DNA of 64,000 nucleotides from Hemerocallis citrina (Eukaryota > Streptophyta > Magnoliopsida > Asparagales > Asphodelaceae): contig CM030365.1 in NCBI GenBank assembly GCA_017893485.1, forward strand, positions 46,928,458 to 46,992,457, in the 5' to 3' direction. The position numbers and the translations under genes were made by a program. The notes under the pieces were generated by a model. The model did no database searches, was not told where the DNA came from, and saw only the letters and a list, made by a program, of their open reading frames with translations. Shown in pieces: positions 44,351-55,570 of this stretch; position 1 is the first letter of the stretch; every line of letters begins with the position of its first letter.

Positions 44351-45760
44351 AGGAAGACGTAGCCTCGGACGAGTAAGACTCTGTGTGAGCATCGGTCCGC
44401 GTGTTTTACTGGGCTGTCGGCTTTCAGTTTATTGGGATACTATGGCTCATTGGTCGACAAACTAATAAAATAAATAAGTGTTAATAATAAATGTGGTAGT
44501 AAAGAAAGTGGAAAGTGAATTGTGAATTGTGGATGAGAAAGAAAGTAGTTGTGAATGAAGTAAATGTGAATGAAAACGAGTTATGAGTTAGTGTATGAAA
44601 AGAAGGGACAAATGCAGTGCGTGGTTAATTTAAAATGAGAATAATAAAAGAGGCATGTGTTATTATGAATAGTATGTAGAAATTGTATTATGTATGTGAT
44701 CATTAAAGTAAAATACAGATTGATATGAGTTGTACATTGGAATTGTGTCAAGGAACTACCTGCCCGCTATTTCTGTGGAAATGGTGGGAACTACCTGCCT
44801 TGGCATAATTCGCAAGGTAAGTTGGTATGATAGTGGTAATGATTAATGGAAATGAAAAATTAAATTAAGTGAAGATGTTAAGTGATTGAAGTGAATTAAT
44901 AACCAAGCTATCGGCTTGAGATGTGATGTGATATTACCCAAACTGTGTGTTTGGGGTGCGGTGATTATTACCCAAGCTATCGGCTATGGGGTGTGATATG
45001 TTGTGACCCCAGATTGTGTTTGGGGATTAAGTGAAAATGATAATAAGATTTATTGTTTATAAGAAAAAGAAATTACTAAAGTGGTATAATGAAATAGGAA
45101 TGAGCTATAAAACAAGTTTTCGCTGTAATGAGCATAAGCATTCTATGAATAATGTGTTAATGATGTGATGAGATGTGAGAGCATTGCAATAAGCAATAAG
45201 ATGTTATATTTGGGTCATAAGATATGAATAAATGTGGTATTATGAGAATAGAAGCATTTGTAAGAAGTGATACTTGATAGGGCATAATAAAATAAATACC
45301 CGTATTATGAGATTGGTTATGAAAATGGTTATTAAGAGAGTATGTTGTATTATGAGTTGTATTCATATAAATGGTTATTAATGAAAGGAGTAATAACATC
45401 ATGTAGTTATATTCATATAATGCTATTATGACGATACTTGTGGAAGAATGAATATTTGGGTTAGAAAATTTTAAATTGAAAAGTAATGGATTGTATGTGT
45501 ATTCGTACTATGCGGATGTAAAATAAGTATATATATACGAGGTTGAGGTGAAGTATATTATGAAATGTGGGAAGTTATGGATAATTAAATAGTTGAATGC
45601 AGGATTGGCAAAGTATTTGATATATCGTCGTATTGATGATGTTGTTGTGTTCAGGATTCAGGTTGCATTATCTTAACTTGGTATTTGTAAGTTTAAATTA
45701 TTTTCTTTATACTATTTTAATTTGTTATTAGATTAATAACTATACTCACACCAGAAATGG

Positions 45761-45842
45761 CTGACCCCTTAGTGTTTGGGGGGTCAGGGGAGTCTGAGGA
45801 CTACCCTAGATCCCATACTGTTACAGGTTCTCATCAGTGCAG
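45761..45842 (+). promoter_or_regulatory. Hairpin and acceptor-like sites near the end of LTR E
   Basis: CTGACCCC (45761-45768) pairs with GGGGTCAG (45780-45787), followed by ACTGTTACAG|GTTC and CATCAGTGCAG|AGG. The order, hairpin then AG, resembles LTR C, D and F although the sequence differs. Confidence 0.45.
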
Positions 45843-46402
45843 AGGTGAGGCGTGGGTTGGTAGGATGAAGTTTTACTTGAAAAATTTGTACTAATTAGTT
45901 ATGTGAATAGTAAAATTTATGATCTAAATTGTATTATGGATGTATAAGCATGTATATGATGATGATGAGTATAATGTGGGGTGGTATGGTATGTTTGTGA
46001 CCCGTATCCATCTCGTTGTGGAGTACCGGGCTCTGTGGTAGGTTTTACAAGGATTTTTCTAAATTTTTACCTCGTTTTTCAAAGAAATTTATAGTTTTTA
46101 TTTGATATTTGATAATCCGTTATGAGTTTGGCCCCCAGAGCATTATATTATATTGCCTGTGTGTTTCTGCTCATTTTGGCCTGGGGAGCCCGTGAAATTA
46201 TTGCATGTATTGTGAGCTATGGAATTTTGAGCAGAATTCCGTAAGCTATTTGTGTTTCGGGGCAAAATTTACAGGGGAAACTCTGCCAAAATTTTTCTTG
46301 AAATATATCTTTCTTAGTTTATGTTTAAAGTGATATAGAAATTGAAATAATTGAATTTGGAGGCTTAGTTTTCAAAAAAAAAATTTGGGGTGTTACATCA
46401 TG

Positions 46403-49400
46403 CTCTTGTACTTTTTCCTGTTTCTGACATTTATCTAGTGATTGGTGGGTTGCATTCGTTCGGTCCAATTTCTCCTCTGCAGTCAAAAATGATCATCTTA
46501 TTATGACATTATGCTGGAACGCTGTGGTCCTTTTTCCTCCCTCGGAAAACGCTGGTCCTTGCGAGCAGTTTCCACCCCTGGACCTCACCAAAAGTTGCTA
46601 TGAAGATAAATGTGGCCCTGCAGTACCACCGCTCAACAAGAGACTCAGAGTCTTGCTCTCGCTCCCTGTCCGCATTAAACAACATAGAACTTGACGGATA
46701 CTTAGGGTCCATTCCCTAAACTTCCGACAAAAACTCGCTTTTACACTAGATCCTAGAAACTAATAGTCGAGACAACGCGGCCCGTGTCCTTTGACAGGTA
46801 AGACGACGCCACACGTGTCCCCTTACAACACCCCACTAGTGCCTATCCTTACAAACAATGATGATGAGGCCTAGAGCTGGCGTATCCTGCCGGCCTTACT
46901 TCACAACAACAATCTTGCCTATAAATTCATTTCCTCTTCCTCGGGAAGCATCACTTATTAACACTGCTGGCAATATGGGTCACGTCTAGCCTCTAGTACA
47001 ACATTATTGGATTAACATACAAATCTACACTCCATGACACCCCTTATGGTCACACAACTTTCAAGAGCACCAGAATAAGCGCGATTAGTTAATTCTACAA
47101 TTACTAGATCGGTTCATTCTATCAACTAGTCTACCTGATTCTAATGGCTCCTGCCATAACAAATTTGGTCTAATTGGTTCAGTTAATCAAATATTGAGTT
47201 ACTAGGCGATCTACTTGCTTCTACATTATTAGCCAATTTGTGATTCAATCACTACATCTTGGTAATCTACTTTTAAATTACATTATTAATCAATCTACCA
47301 TTCTAATTATAGAAACCTAACATAGAATTTATTCATCTATTCCAAGTAAGAAAACTAGTCAAATTTCTTTATTAGATCATGCGAACACCTATCACTAGAT
47401 AACTCTTATCTAGTTCCTACTTGTTAAGTACGCTTAGTCTTTTTAGTTAAGATCTAGCCCATCCCAAAATAGGGTCCAACTTGGCCCCCAAATTCGGACC
47501 AAGAGTTAGCCCACCTTGGCCCAAACACGGTCCAACGAAACAACGAATCAATCACCGTCGATTGCTGCTTCTGCCCTCTACGCTTGGAGTTCGACCATGA
47601 CTCCAGCCTGATCAACTTCTTGCTGCTCCCACCAACTTACACGCTCCACGGTCCCTTTACAAGTGGTAGCATCAAACAACATTGGAATCCTTCATAGACG
47701 GGGAGCACTTCGGTGCATGAGTAGTCTCTTCCAGCACGCTCGGGGGTGACACAGGTTCCTATTCTACCCGTCAATTCATACATCCAAGACTTAGTCCTAG
47801 GGTCCCAAGGCTCTATCTAAGAGACACTACAGGATTACCTTACACTAGGGCAACACTACCATATCCCCCTACTCAAAAAGGTGTCTAAGAGCCCTAAATT
47901 GGTGAAAATATAATTTCAAACAACAAGTACAACAAGGCAAAATACCAATTATAGGGTTATTCCCGGCCCCGCCCTGGAGAAACTTGCTCGGGTGAACCTC
48001 AAGCTTCTACTTAATGTAAACATCAATTAATCATCACAAGTTGGGTATAAACAATCCCTAAACAACTAAAATCAATACACACTATTCTCAATTTTAAGTT
48101 ATACCCCTAAACAGTGAGTAATCTTATTTCAATTGCTATTGTGAGTCATACTTGGCTACTCTACAACTTCGAAATTGAAGTGAAAGTATCACAACTTAAT
48201 CCACACAATCATGAAAAGTTACTAAGGCTATTAACAGCACTAGTAAGTTAAAAATCAACAAGTTCTAATTCGCGAAGCAAGCACAACCTTAAAACAGTAA
48301 TCTTAAAACTCATCACACAGTTTCTGTTTACTCTTAAATTCACCATAAATCGTATATTGCTTAGATTTTCAATTTCAAGACATTTTAGAAAGATCTAAGT
48401 GTCAACTACAATTTCTTAGTTGATGGTTTCCTCTATTTTTGTTTAAGTGATCAAAAGGTCAGTGTTTAACATGCATGCACTTTTCTCCAGAACATTAAAC
48501 TAGTGGTGAAATAAAAATACTTTTAACTTAGAAAAAAATGTCTGATTTTCATAAAATTTGGAAAATATGCTCTTTACTTATAGAATCAGCACATACTTAA
48601 AATTTCAGATATTTCTGTAATGTATTCAGAGAGTTATGATCTCATGAATTAGACTGACAAACATAACAGTTCAAACTTATGCCCTGTTTTACTACCTAAC
48701 CAGTCAATGATAACGAATTTATTAACCTAGCAATCGTTTTCCAAAAATTATAAAATTTAACATGCTTGGACTAAGCACACACTATCAACATAGGTTAAAA
48801 TTTCAGTAATAGACTTCAAGTAGTCAGAGAGTTATAAATTTTTGAAAATCATAATATAACTCATAATAAATCTGTTTTCTACACAGCCAGCAGTCAAGTT
48901 CGTAACTGTTTAAAATATCAAATAAACACTAAAAATTATGGAATTTTGTGAAAAGGTGAATAACATGCTCAAGTTACTGCCATAAAAATTTCAAATCAAA
49001 ATTCATATTATTTTCTGAGTTATAGATTCTAGACCAACATGCATTTTCAGAACAACTTTTGAATGTGTGTTACTAATCTTTTACTAGCAACCAAAATAAT
49101 CAATCATCAACAAACACCATGCCAAACCCAGGCTATTCACACCATTACAAGAACACACTACAACATTTTTAAACAAAACATGAGGTTCTAGAAATACCCA
49201 TCTTGATTGTTGATGAAATTACAACACCAAGCTCCTAGCTTTGCCTTTGCCCCTTCTTGAACCAAGCTCCTAGTTCTTCTTCTCCTTGGTCCATCTTGGC
49301 TCTTTCTTCCCTCCAATTTCAGTACCTAGAGTAGAGATTAGGGGTTTTGGAGTGGAAGAGAGTGGTTTGAAGTAGTTTGAGAGTGTAGGGAAATGTATGA

Positions 49401-50141
49401 TGAAATGTAGAATGGAACAAACGAGCACAAAAGAGCCCGTGCCCAAAATTTATGCTTGGCCGTCCAATGCTTGGGAAAGAGAGGAGGTTTGAGTGTAAGA
49501 GTGGAGAATATTGCATAGGATTCTACAACACTCAATTGAGTTTTTTTTAGGGTTAATAAAACACCCATCATGACACAGATTCTCCCCATTTTAAAATCCA
49601 AACCTTAGCCTCTTTTCCCCCTTCTCCAAATCTGGCCAACACCAAAAATAGCCCATGGTTTTGCATTTTTTATATTTATATATGTGTATATAGTGTAGTG
49701 TGTAGTATACTATATATATGTGATGTGCACATGACATATTAGGCTCATGGGATGAAATTGATCATGGTTAGAACCCAAATGCCTAGCCATGTAGAGTTTG
49801 GTTGACTCAAACATACACTGAAGTTGGTGCACAATAAAAATAAATTGCACAAACAAATTGTAGCACACCCAAACATTTAATTTTAAGACAATTTTATAAA
49901 CACAAGCAGTCATATTCATATTCATATATTATTATACAAAATAATTGTCAATTTTTATACATTCAATCTCAATTATAATTAAGAAAAGTACACAATTTAA
50001 TTGAGAAAATATCCCAACTCCGGTTCTCATCGTTGTCGAGTTCAAAACATATCAAAAAATAATATGTTTCTATAATTACTCAGTTAAAATTTTGAAAAAT
50101 CCATTAATACGTGCGACTCTCAATCATGAAAGGATTAATAT

Positions 50142-50186
<45 letters not shown>

Positions 50187-50199
50187 GTAGGGTCTTACA
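46403..50199 (-). other. Right part of solo LTR D
   Basis: Non-coding, AT-rich. Contains a block CGGCCCGTGTCCTTTGACAG (46779-46798) similar to one in LTR C, a minus-strand TATA box TATATAAATA at 49673-49682 and a (TA)n run at 50140-50180. The twin hairpin modules of LTR C are absent here. Confidence 0.7.
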
Positions 50200-50306
50200 G
50201 GCCGTGCCCTGCACACTTGCTCGGGACAAGTAGCTAAGCGACCCTGTGAACCATGAATAGACTCAACATTTGTCCAAGGTTATTTTGGGAGCACTCGAAT
50301 GGAGAT
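50200..50306 (-). repeat. Tandem repeat of about 105 bp, Tat 3' UTR, part 2
   Basis: Continues the array between solo LTR D and solo LTR A-prime; contains ACTTGCTCGGGACAAGT and GAGCACTCGAATGGAGAT, the last five bases being the TSD. Confidence 0.8.
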
Positions 50307-53300
50307 TGTAACCCCTGTTTTTCCAAAAATATATTTTAATGTATTTTCTGTATTTTAAAAATTATTGCGAATAATTTTTTGTTCAGTTTTCAAATTCTTA
50401 TGTCAAGGTGTATTATCGACCCTTCTATTAAAAATTTAATTTTTCGATCAATAATTTTATTGTAATTATTTCTCAGATTTTTATATTGAAACACAATTCT
50501 TATGTTTATTATTATCACTCTTGTTATTATTTTTTTTGTTATTTGTATTATTGTTATTATTTTATTTTATTCATCTATTTAAACCCAATTCCCTATTTAA
50601 ACTCATACCCAATACCCATTTATATATATATATATATATCCTAACTAACCAGCCCACTTCCTGTTTTGTTCCCCACACCCGTTACCGTATACAACCCATA
50701 CCCGATTTCACCCTAACCCTATTCCTATATATTAACCCGTCTGTTCCCTTCATCAGCATGCGCCGCTTCTTCTCCTCCTACCCCTCTTCCGCTCTCGTCC
50801 GCCCCGTGCTCTCCACATCGCGACTCCCTCCTGTCATCCTCCACTTCGTCTCCCTGGGACGCGCTGCAGCAGCCAATAGCCGCGACAGCAAGTCGCCCAG
50901 CCGGTATCAACCCCTCAAGCGCAGTCCTACTCGATGTTCGACCTCCCTCAGTCGTTCTCCGTGACCCCACTGCAGCGCGCCAGCCCTGTTCTCACGTCCC
51001 CTGCAGTGCCCCTCCTCCTGTGCGCACGCCACCCCGCAGCGAGGTCAGCCGTCGGCGCTGTCCCTGCGTGCCGTCGACCTCCAGCCCGCCGTCGTGCAGC
51101 CCTTGGCCACCACCCAGTTGCGCAACAGCAGCCTTTACACCCCCCTCCCATTTTCATGTTTGATGGGTTGATCATGATTGGACGTGAGTCGTTGGATTTC
51201 TTGATCTTGGTTGTGATCGTGGAATGTTTGATCATCTTGATTGTGAGTCGTCCGTTGGATTCTTGATCTTGTTCGTGATCCGTTGCTACTGAGATCGTGC
51301 TCGGGAATCCGTTCCCGTTATTCTCTTCTTTTGGTTGGATTCGTCGTCTTCATCCAGGCAAGTAACTTGTACTTAAATTTCTTAGGTTGATACAAGTAGA
51401 AAGTTCACACATAGAATAGTTTGAGACTAGAGACGGACCAAGATCACGTCTTTAATTATGGATTTCGTCTCTAAGGTTTCAAAACAGGCCATGGACGAAG
51501 TAGGACATGAATTTGATAGGTTTATGCCTTAGGATTCACCCAAACGCGATTGTTATCGCGTATGTGACATATTGTATACCCGATGTTTGTTTGAACACCC
51601 ATATGAGAAATATTGGATTTTGACAGGTTAGAAACCCTTAGATGTGATATTTAGACCATGGGTAGACAGCGTTTTGAATTTGGAAGAGTTTGGATGATTT
51701 TTTGAGGAAGTTATGATGTTTTGAAACTTAATTGAGAAATCTGGAAATTTGGATCGAACTGGATTGATTGCAGTTTTTACCTAGATTAAAGTCCGAATCT
51801 CAACATGACTATTTCTGAGAAATTTGTAGAGAATTGAATCTAAATTCTAATCCCACTGATTTCACCCTGTTTGGAGTTCGTATGGAGTAGTTATGATCAT
51901 TTTAGTAACTGTATGTTAGTAGTTTCCAGTTTCAGTTCGGGGTAATTTTTGTGGACAATTTATTTTCAAGACCAAAGTTAGACATAATTTCATGCCACAA
52001 GATTTTGTCCTGTATTTCACCATGATGTTAGGTAGTTCTCTGATTTTTGTGATAATTAAAAGATGAGTTTTGAGTGATGCCTTATATTCTTTTCTATAGA
52101 TCGCTCTTGCTGTAAACTGCGTGTGATTGTATGTTGAATGCCGTGTTTACCGTATTTCTAATTACTGTATGAGTATTTGATGTGAGATATGAAAGTTAGG
52201 AAATTGTATCTACTTTCACCCTGTTTTGGCGGAAGTGGATTTTGATGCGCTGTGTGCAAGATATGCATGATTTTGTACAGCGGTGTTGAAGAATTCCAGA
52301 TCCATCAAAACTGTGTGATGTGCTATTTCCTATTTTTGTAAACATATTTATACTTTCTGGAAAAATATGAAAATCTATATTTTGAGACTATACTTATAGG
52401 GGATTACCCCAGAATTGTCGTGGATTTAATTAACAACATTGTATGCTGTTTTCATGTGATTTAAGTTATTCCCCTGTTTTCTGACTGTACATGCAAACCG
52501 TGTTGAATTGTGTTTTGAGTCGTGATGTTGTGAAATAGCATATAGACTTATTATAACCGTTAGAAGCGTGTGGAAGTCTAGTTTCCAGATCCTTCGACGG
52601 ATCATTATTTGCATGCCTATAGATCTTTGGATCACTGTTTATGTACAGACTGGTCTCGCTGTCCTGTTTATAAACCTATACCATTTTGCTCGTATTTGTG
52701 AATGTTTTGTACCTATACTTACTGATCTAATTCCCTGAGTCTAAACCTGAGTATAACCTGTTAGTTTGATATCATTTAGTACACTCTCATTCCTGTTGAT
52801 GATATTATTAATAAAAGTAATCAAGCCGGGGTTTAAGGAAAGATCGAGTAGTGGATAATATGGAAACGTGTACTTGGAAGGGAACTAGTGTTCCATACTG
52901 ATACTGTTACTGTTTACTGACCCTGTCTACATTGCTTCTTCTGTAAGAAGGTGTAGAGTAGAAGAGGACCTCTTGGTTTTGACTGTTACTGTTACTGCTT
53001 CTGTTACTGATACCTGAGTACACTGCCCCATCATGGTCCCCTATGAAAATCTTACTAAGCGAAACTGTTTGTTGTAGCAACCATGCGATATAATTTGGGG
53101 CGCATGAAGTGCTACCTAGCTAGTAATACACACAAGACTGAAAGAACATAAACTGAAACTGTTAGACTGACACTGTGAGACTGATACTGTTAAACTGAGA
53201 CCGATATACTGTTACTGTTAGACTGAGACTGTTATACTAGGACTGTTATACTGATACACTGAATATACTGCTAATGATACTGGTATATTGTTATCCTGAT

Positions 53301-53913
53301 TCACTGAGATACTGTTATTAAAGACTGTTAGTTGCTTTATGACACTGCCTTAGACATAAAACAACTGTACTGTTAGGATACCATGCTAGATATTACTGTT
53401 GATGCATTATGACCTGTTATTAGTTAGTTTCCCCACGTGCTTGTATCCTATTCTATTTGTGACCCGGACTTGCCATTGACGGGTACTGTGTTTTCTTCTT
53501 TTCCTCTTTCCTGTATTCGATGATTGCAGATTTCGGTGGACAGAATCAAGAAGGTATTGGCGAGATGAAGTTCTAGTTGGCTGAAGCTTTGCTATCTATA
53601 TTTATTTCCTGTTGCTTATTTTGAACATTGTATCTGTTACTTGTATTTATTTCTGGTATTTGGGCAATATGACCCAGGAATATTTGTGTATTTTCAGATC
53701 ATGACTATTTGAGATTAATACATTTTATTTCAAGTATTTTGTTGGTATTTGGTTCATATGTGCAATGTGGTTGATTGTTCTGGCTTCCGACTCTGATATA
53801 CTGCCTGTGACATGTTGTAAAGATTTCCTGAACAGCTTAAGGATGATTATATTCATTCGCTGGGCTTTTGTTACGTGCCCGTATTCCGTGTTTTTGGGAA
53901 GTGGGGCGTGACA
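50307..53913 (+). mobile_element. Solo LTR, A-prime (family A, 3607 bp)
   Basis: TGTAACCCCTG ... GGGGCGTGACA with the perfect TSD GAGAT (50302-50306 and 53914-53918). Clearly related to LTR A but diverged: TATA box TATATATTAA (50726-50735), C/T-rich leader, CAG|GCAAGT (GC at 51358-51359), an ACTGTT-rich simple-sequence block (52900-53340) replacing TATCTG, then ACCCGGACTTGCCATTGACG and TGATTGCAG (to 53529). The open frames at 50521-51266 are the GC-rich leader, not a gene. Confidence 0.9.
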
Positions 53914-53918
53914 GAGAT

Positions 53919-54329
53919 TCATGCCCCGCACACTTGCTCAGGGGACAAGTAGCTAGAGCGACTCTAGAACCATGAATGGACTCCGAATAGAGTGGCGACA
54001 AGTTTCGGGAGCATTCGAATGGCGAGTCATGCCCAGCACACTTGTTCGGGGGCAAGTGGCTAGGGGTACTCTATGAACCATGAATGCACTCTGCACTTGT
54101 CCATTGGCGTGCTTAGTGAGCAGATGGTGTTGCCCGGGGGCGGACCATGTGTTCGCCTCTTTGTTTGCATCCGGTGGAGTTATACAAGAATTTTGCAATA
54201 GAAAAGAATATATTTTATTAAAAAATTAAACTAAGTGGCTGCTTGGTTGCAAGCCTCTATTACATGCTGGGACCGTTATAATTGTTTGTCTTTATTACAT
54301 GCTTAAACTAGTTACTAAGAAAGCACGTT
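53919..54329 (-). repeat. Tat 3' UTR: end of tandem repeat and unique spacer
   Basis: 53919-54110 holds the last units of the 105-bp array (two ACTTG...CAAGT stem-loops). 54110-54329 is unique, AT-rich on the pol side, with a minus-strand AATAAA-type signal near 54200-54215. Confidence 0.65.
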
Positions 54330-54735
54330 AAGTGCCCTCTTTGTACTTTATGAGGTGTTCGTCGTTCCAAGTCCTTGATATCAACCCCCCCCCCCCCCCC
54401 CCCCAGGTCTTCAAGTCAGTAAGCTCTCAGGTTAACCACATGCGAGACCTTGTACGGTTCCTTCCGGTTAGGAGCGAGCTTTACCTTCTTGCATGGGTTG
54501 GATATCTCAAGATTTTGAAGGATGAGGTCCCCCATTTTAAGGTTGGCCGGGCAGACATTCTTGTTGTAAAACTTATTTACCCTCTGCTGGTAGATATTAC
54601 TTCGTAGGACGGACTTCTCAAGGACTTCGTCGATGAGATCTAGATTGGCTCGGCGGTCATTTGAATTCGGCTCTTCGTTGAAGGAGAGAAGGCGGGGGGG
54701 GGGGGAGGGGGTAGTCCTATTTCAAGAGGGATGAG
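54330..54735 (-). pseudogene. pol: Minus-strand Tat integrase C-terminus
   Basis: Minus-strand reading: PLEIGLP, a G/C homopolymer expansion, then RANLDLIDEVLEKS, then NIYQQRVNKFYNKNVCPANL, KMGDLILQNLEISN, VKLAPNRKEPYKVSHVVNL. This matches the plus-strand Tat at 12780-13100 (CLDLIDEVHERAA, NLREGNLVLRKL, KLAPNWE). Homopolymers G13 (54695-54715) and C19 (54386-54404) interrupt it. Upstream RT, RNase H and the integrase core are missing. Confidence 0.8.
54386..54404. repeat. C homopolymer (19 bp)
   Basis: Poly-C inside the minus-strand integrase remnant; length may be unreliable. Confidence 0.85.
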
Positions 54736-55019
54736 TGTAACGCCCCTGTCCCAATACTCAGACAATTTTAATATTTTTATAAGACAAATTAGTTACTATG
54801 TAGTACAACTGCCCACCACAGGCTGCCTCTCAAAAGGTGGTTAACCAATTAGGTGACTCTTGATCATTGGCTAATTATATTTATACTCAAATTATCATAT
54901 CAAACTTCCCATGTGGGACTAAATTTCTCAAATCCTTCTCAAATCCGTCTCAAATATGCAGTACCAGTTGACTGTGCGATCGATCAGTCGACTGTTCGCT
55001 GCAAAACTAGGGTATTACA
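54736..55019 (-). repeat. TRIM 3' LTR
   Basis: 284 bp; contains CAGTTGACTG and CAGTCGACTG around CGATCGAT, overlapping palindromes. Confidence 0.9.
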
Positions 55020-55282
55020 TACACTCCCCTTAGAAATCAGCGTCCTCGCTGAGTACAGGGCACACATCTAGTCTAGGACCGCCTTTTCTAGCCGATGTAG
55101 TATAGTCGATCCCGAAGATCAATCACTCTCAACATCGCAGATCGGATACCCGGCTATCAATCACTACCTGTGACTCTCAGTACCGCAGAATATACCCGAC
55201 CCCGGAGATCAATGACTCTCAGCACCGCAGATCATACTGACCTCTACTACATCCAGTGTCGAAAGTCGGCTCTGATACCATT

Positions 55283-55565
55283 TGTAACGCCCCGTCCCAA
55301 TACTCAGACAATTTTAATATTTTTATAAGACAAATTAGATACTATGTAGTACAACTGCCCACCACAGGCTGCCTCTCAAAAGGTGGTTAACCAATTAGGT
55401 GACTCTTGATCATTGGCTAATTATATTTATACTCAAATTATCATATCAAACTTCCCATGTGGGACTAAATTTCTCAAATCCTTCTCAAATCCGTCTTAAA
55501 TATGCAGTACCAGTCGACTGTACGATCGATCAGTCGACTGTTCGCTGCCAAACTGGGGTATTACA
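55283..55565 (-). repeat. TRIM 5' LTR
   Basis: 283 bp; here both palindromes are perfect (CAGTCGACTG twice, separated by TACGATCGAT). Confidence 0.9.
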
Positions 55566-55570
55566 ATGAG

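Larger units (their letters stand above)
41582..46397 (+). mobile_element. Solo LTR, family E (4816 bp)
   Basis: TGTAACACC ... GGTGTTACA, a 9-bp perfect terminal inverted repeat, flanked by the perfect TSD TCATG (41577-41581 and 46398-46402). Same general plan as LTR B: CAG|GTGAGT donor-like site (GT at 43043-43044), TATCGGCTTGGG hairpins and AAACTCTGCC near the 3' end. No coding sequence; the open frames at 43904-44362 follow from a 57-bp repeat. Confidence 0.9.
41054..50199 (-). mobile_element. Solo LTR, family D, interrupted by solo LTR E
   Basis: Plus strand TGTAGCGCCCC ... GGGTCTTACA, flanked by ggctg (41049-41053) and ggccg (50200-50204), a TSD with one transition. Without E and its duplication it is about 4.3 kb. 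Minus-strand orientation follows from its ends (TGTAAGACCC to GGGGCGCTACA) and its U5 hairpin. It sits inside the Tat tandem repeat, whose sequence resumes in register at 50200. Confidence 0.85.
54736..55565 (-). mobile_element. TRIM (830 bp) with perfect TSD
   Basis: Two direct LTRs of 284 and 283 bp (54736-55019, 55283-55565) flank 263 bp, all between ATGAG duplications (54731-54735, 55566-55570). Minus-strand features: PBS TGGTATCAGAGC at 55280-55269 two bases after the 5' LTR; internal triplicated ACTCTCA-CATCGCAGAT-like unit; 3' end GAGGACGCTGATTTCTAAGG then GGAGTGTA. LTR ends TGTAATACC and GGGGCGTTACA resemble families C and F. The LTRs differ at few positions, so the insertion is relatively recent. 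Confidence 0.93.

Noticed and set aside
43904..44465. Overlapping plus- and minus-strand frames of 125-152 codons
   Set aside because: They reflect the 57-bp repeat (a multiple of three) in LTR E, open in several frames at once.
47460..47960. Mixed-composition stretch that could be a host exon
   Set aside because: No open frame of useful length and it lies within solo LTR D, bounded by a TSD.
50521..51266. Frames of 95-147 codons in a GC-rich stretch that looks like a gene exon
   Set aside because: This is the C/T- and GC-rich leader of solo LTR A-prime; the TSD and homology to LTR A explain it.
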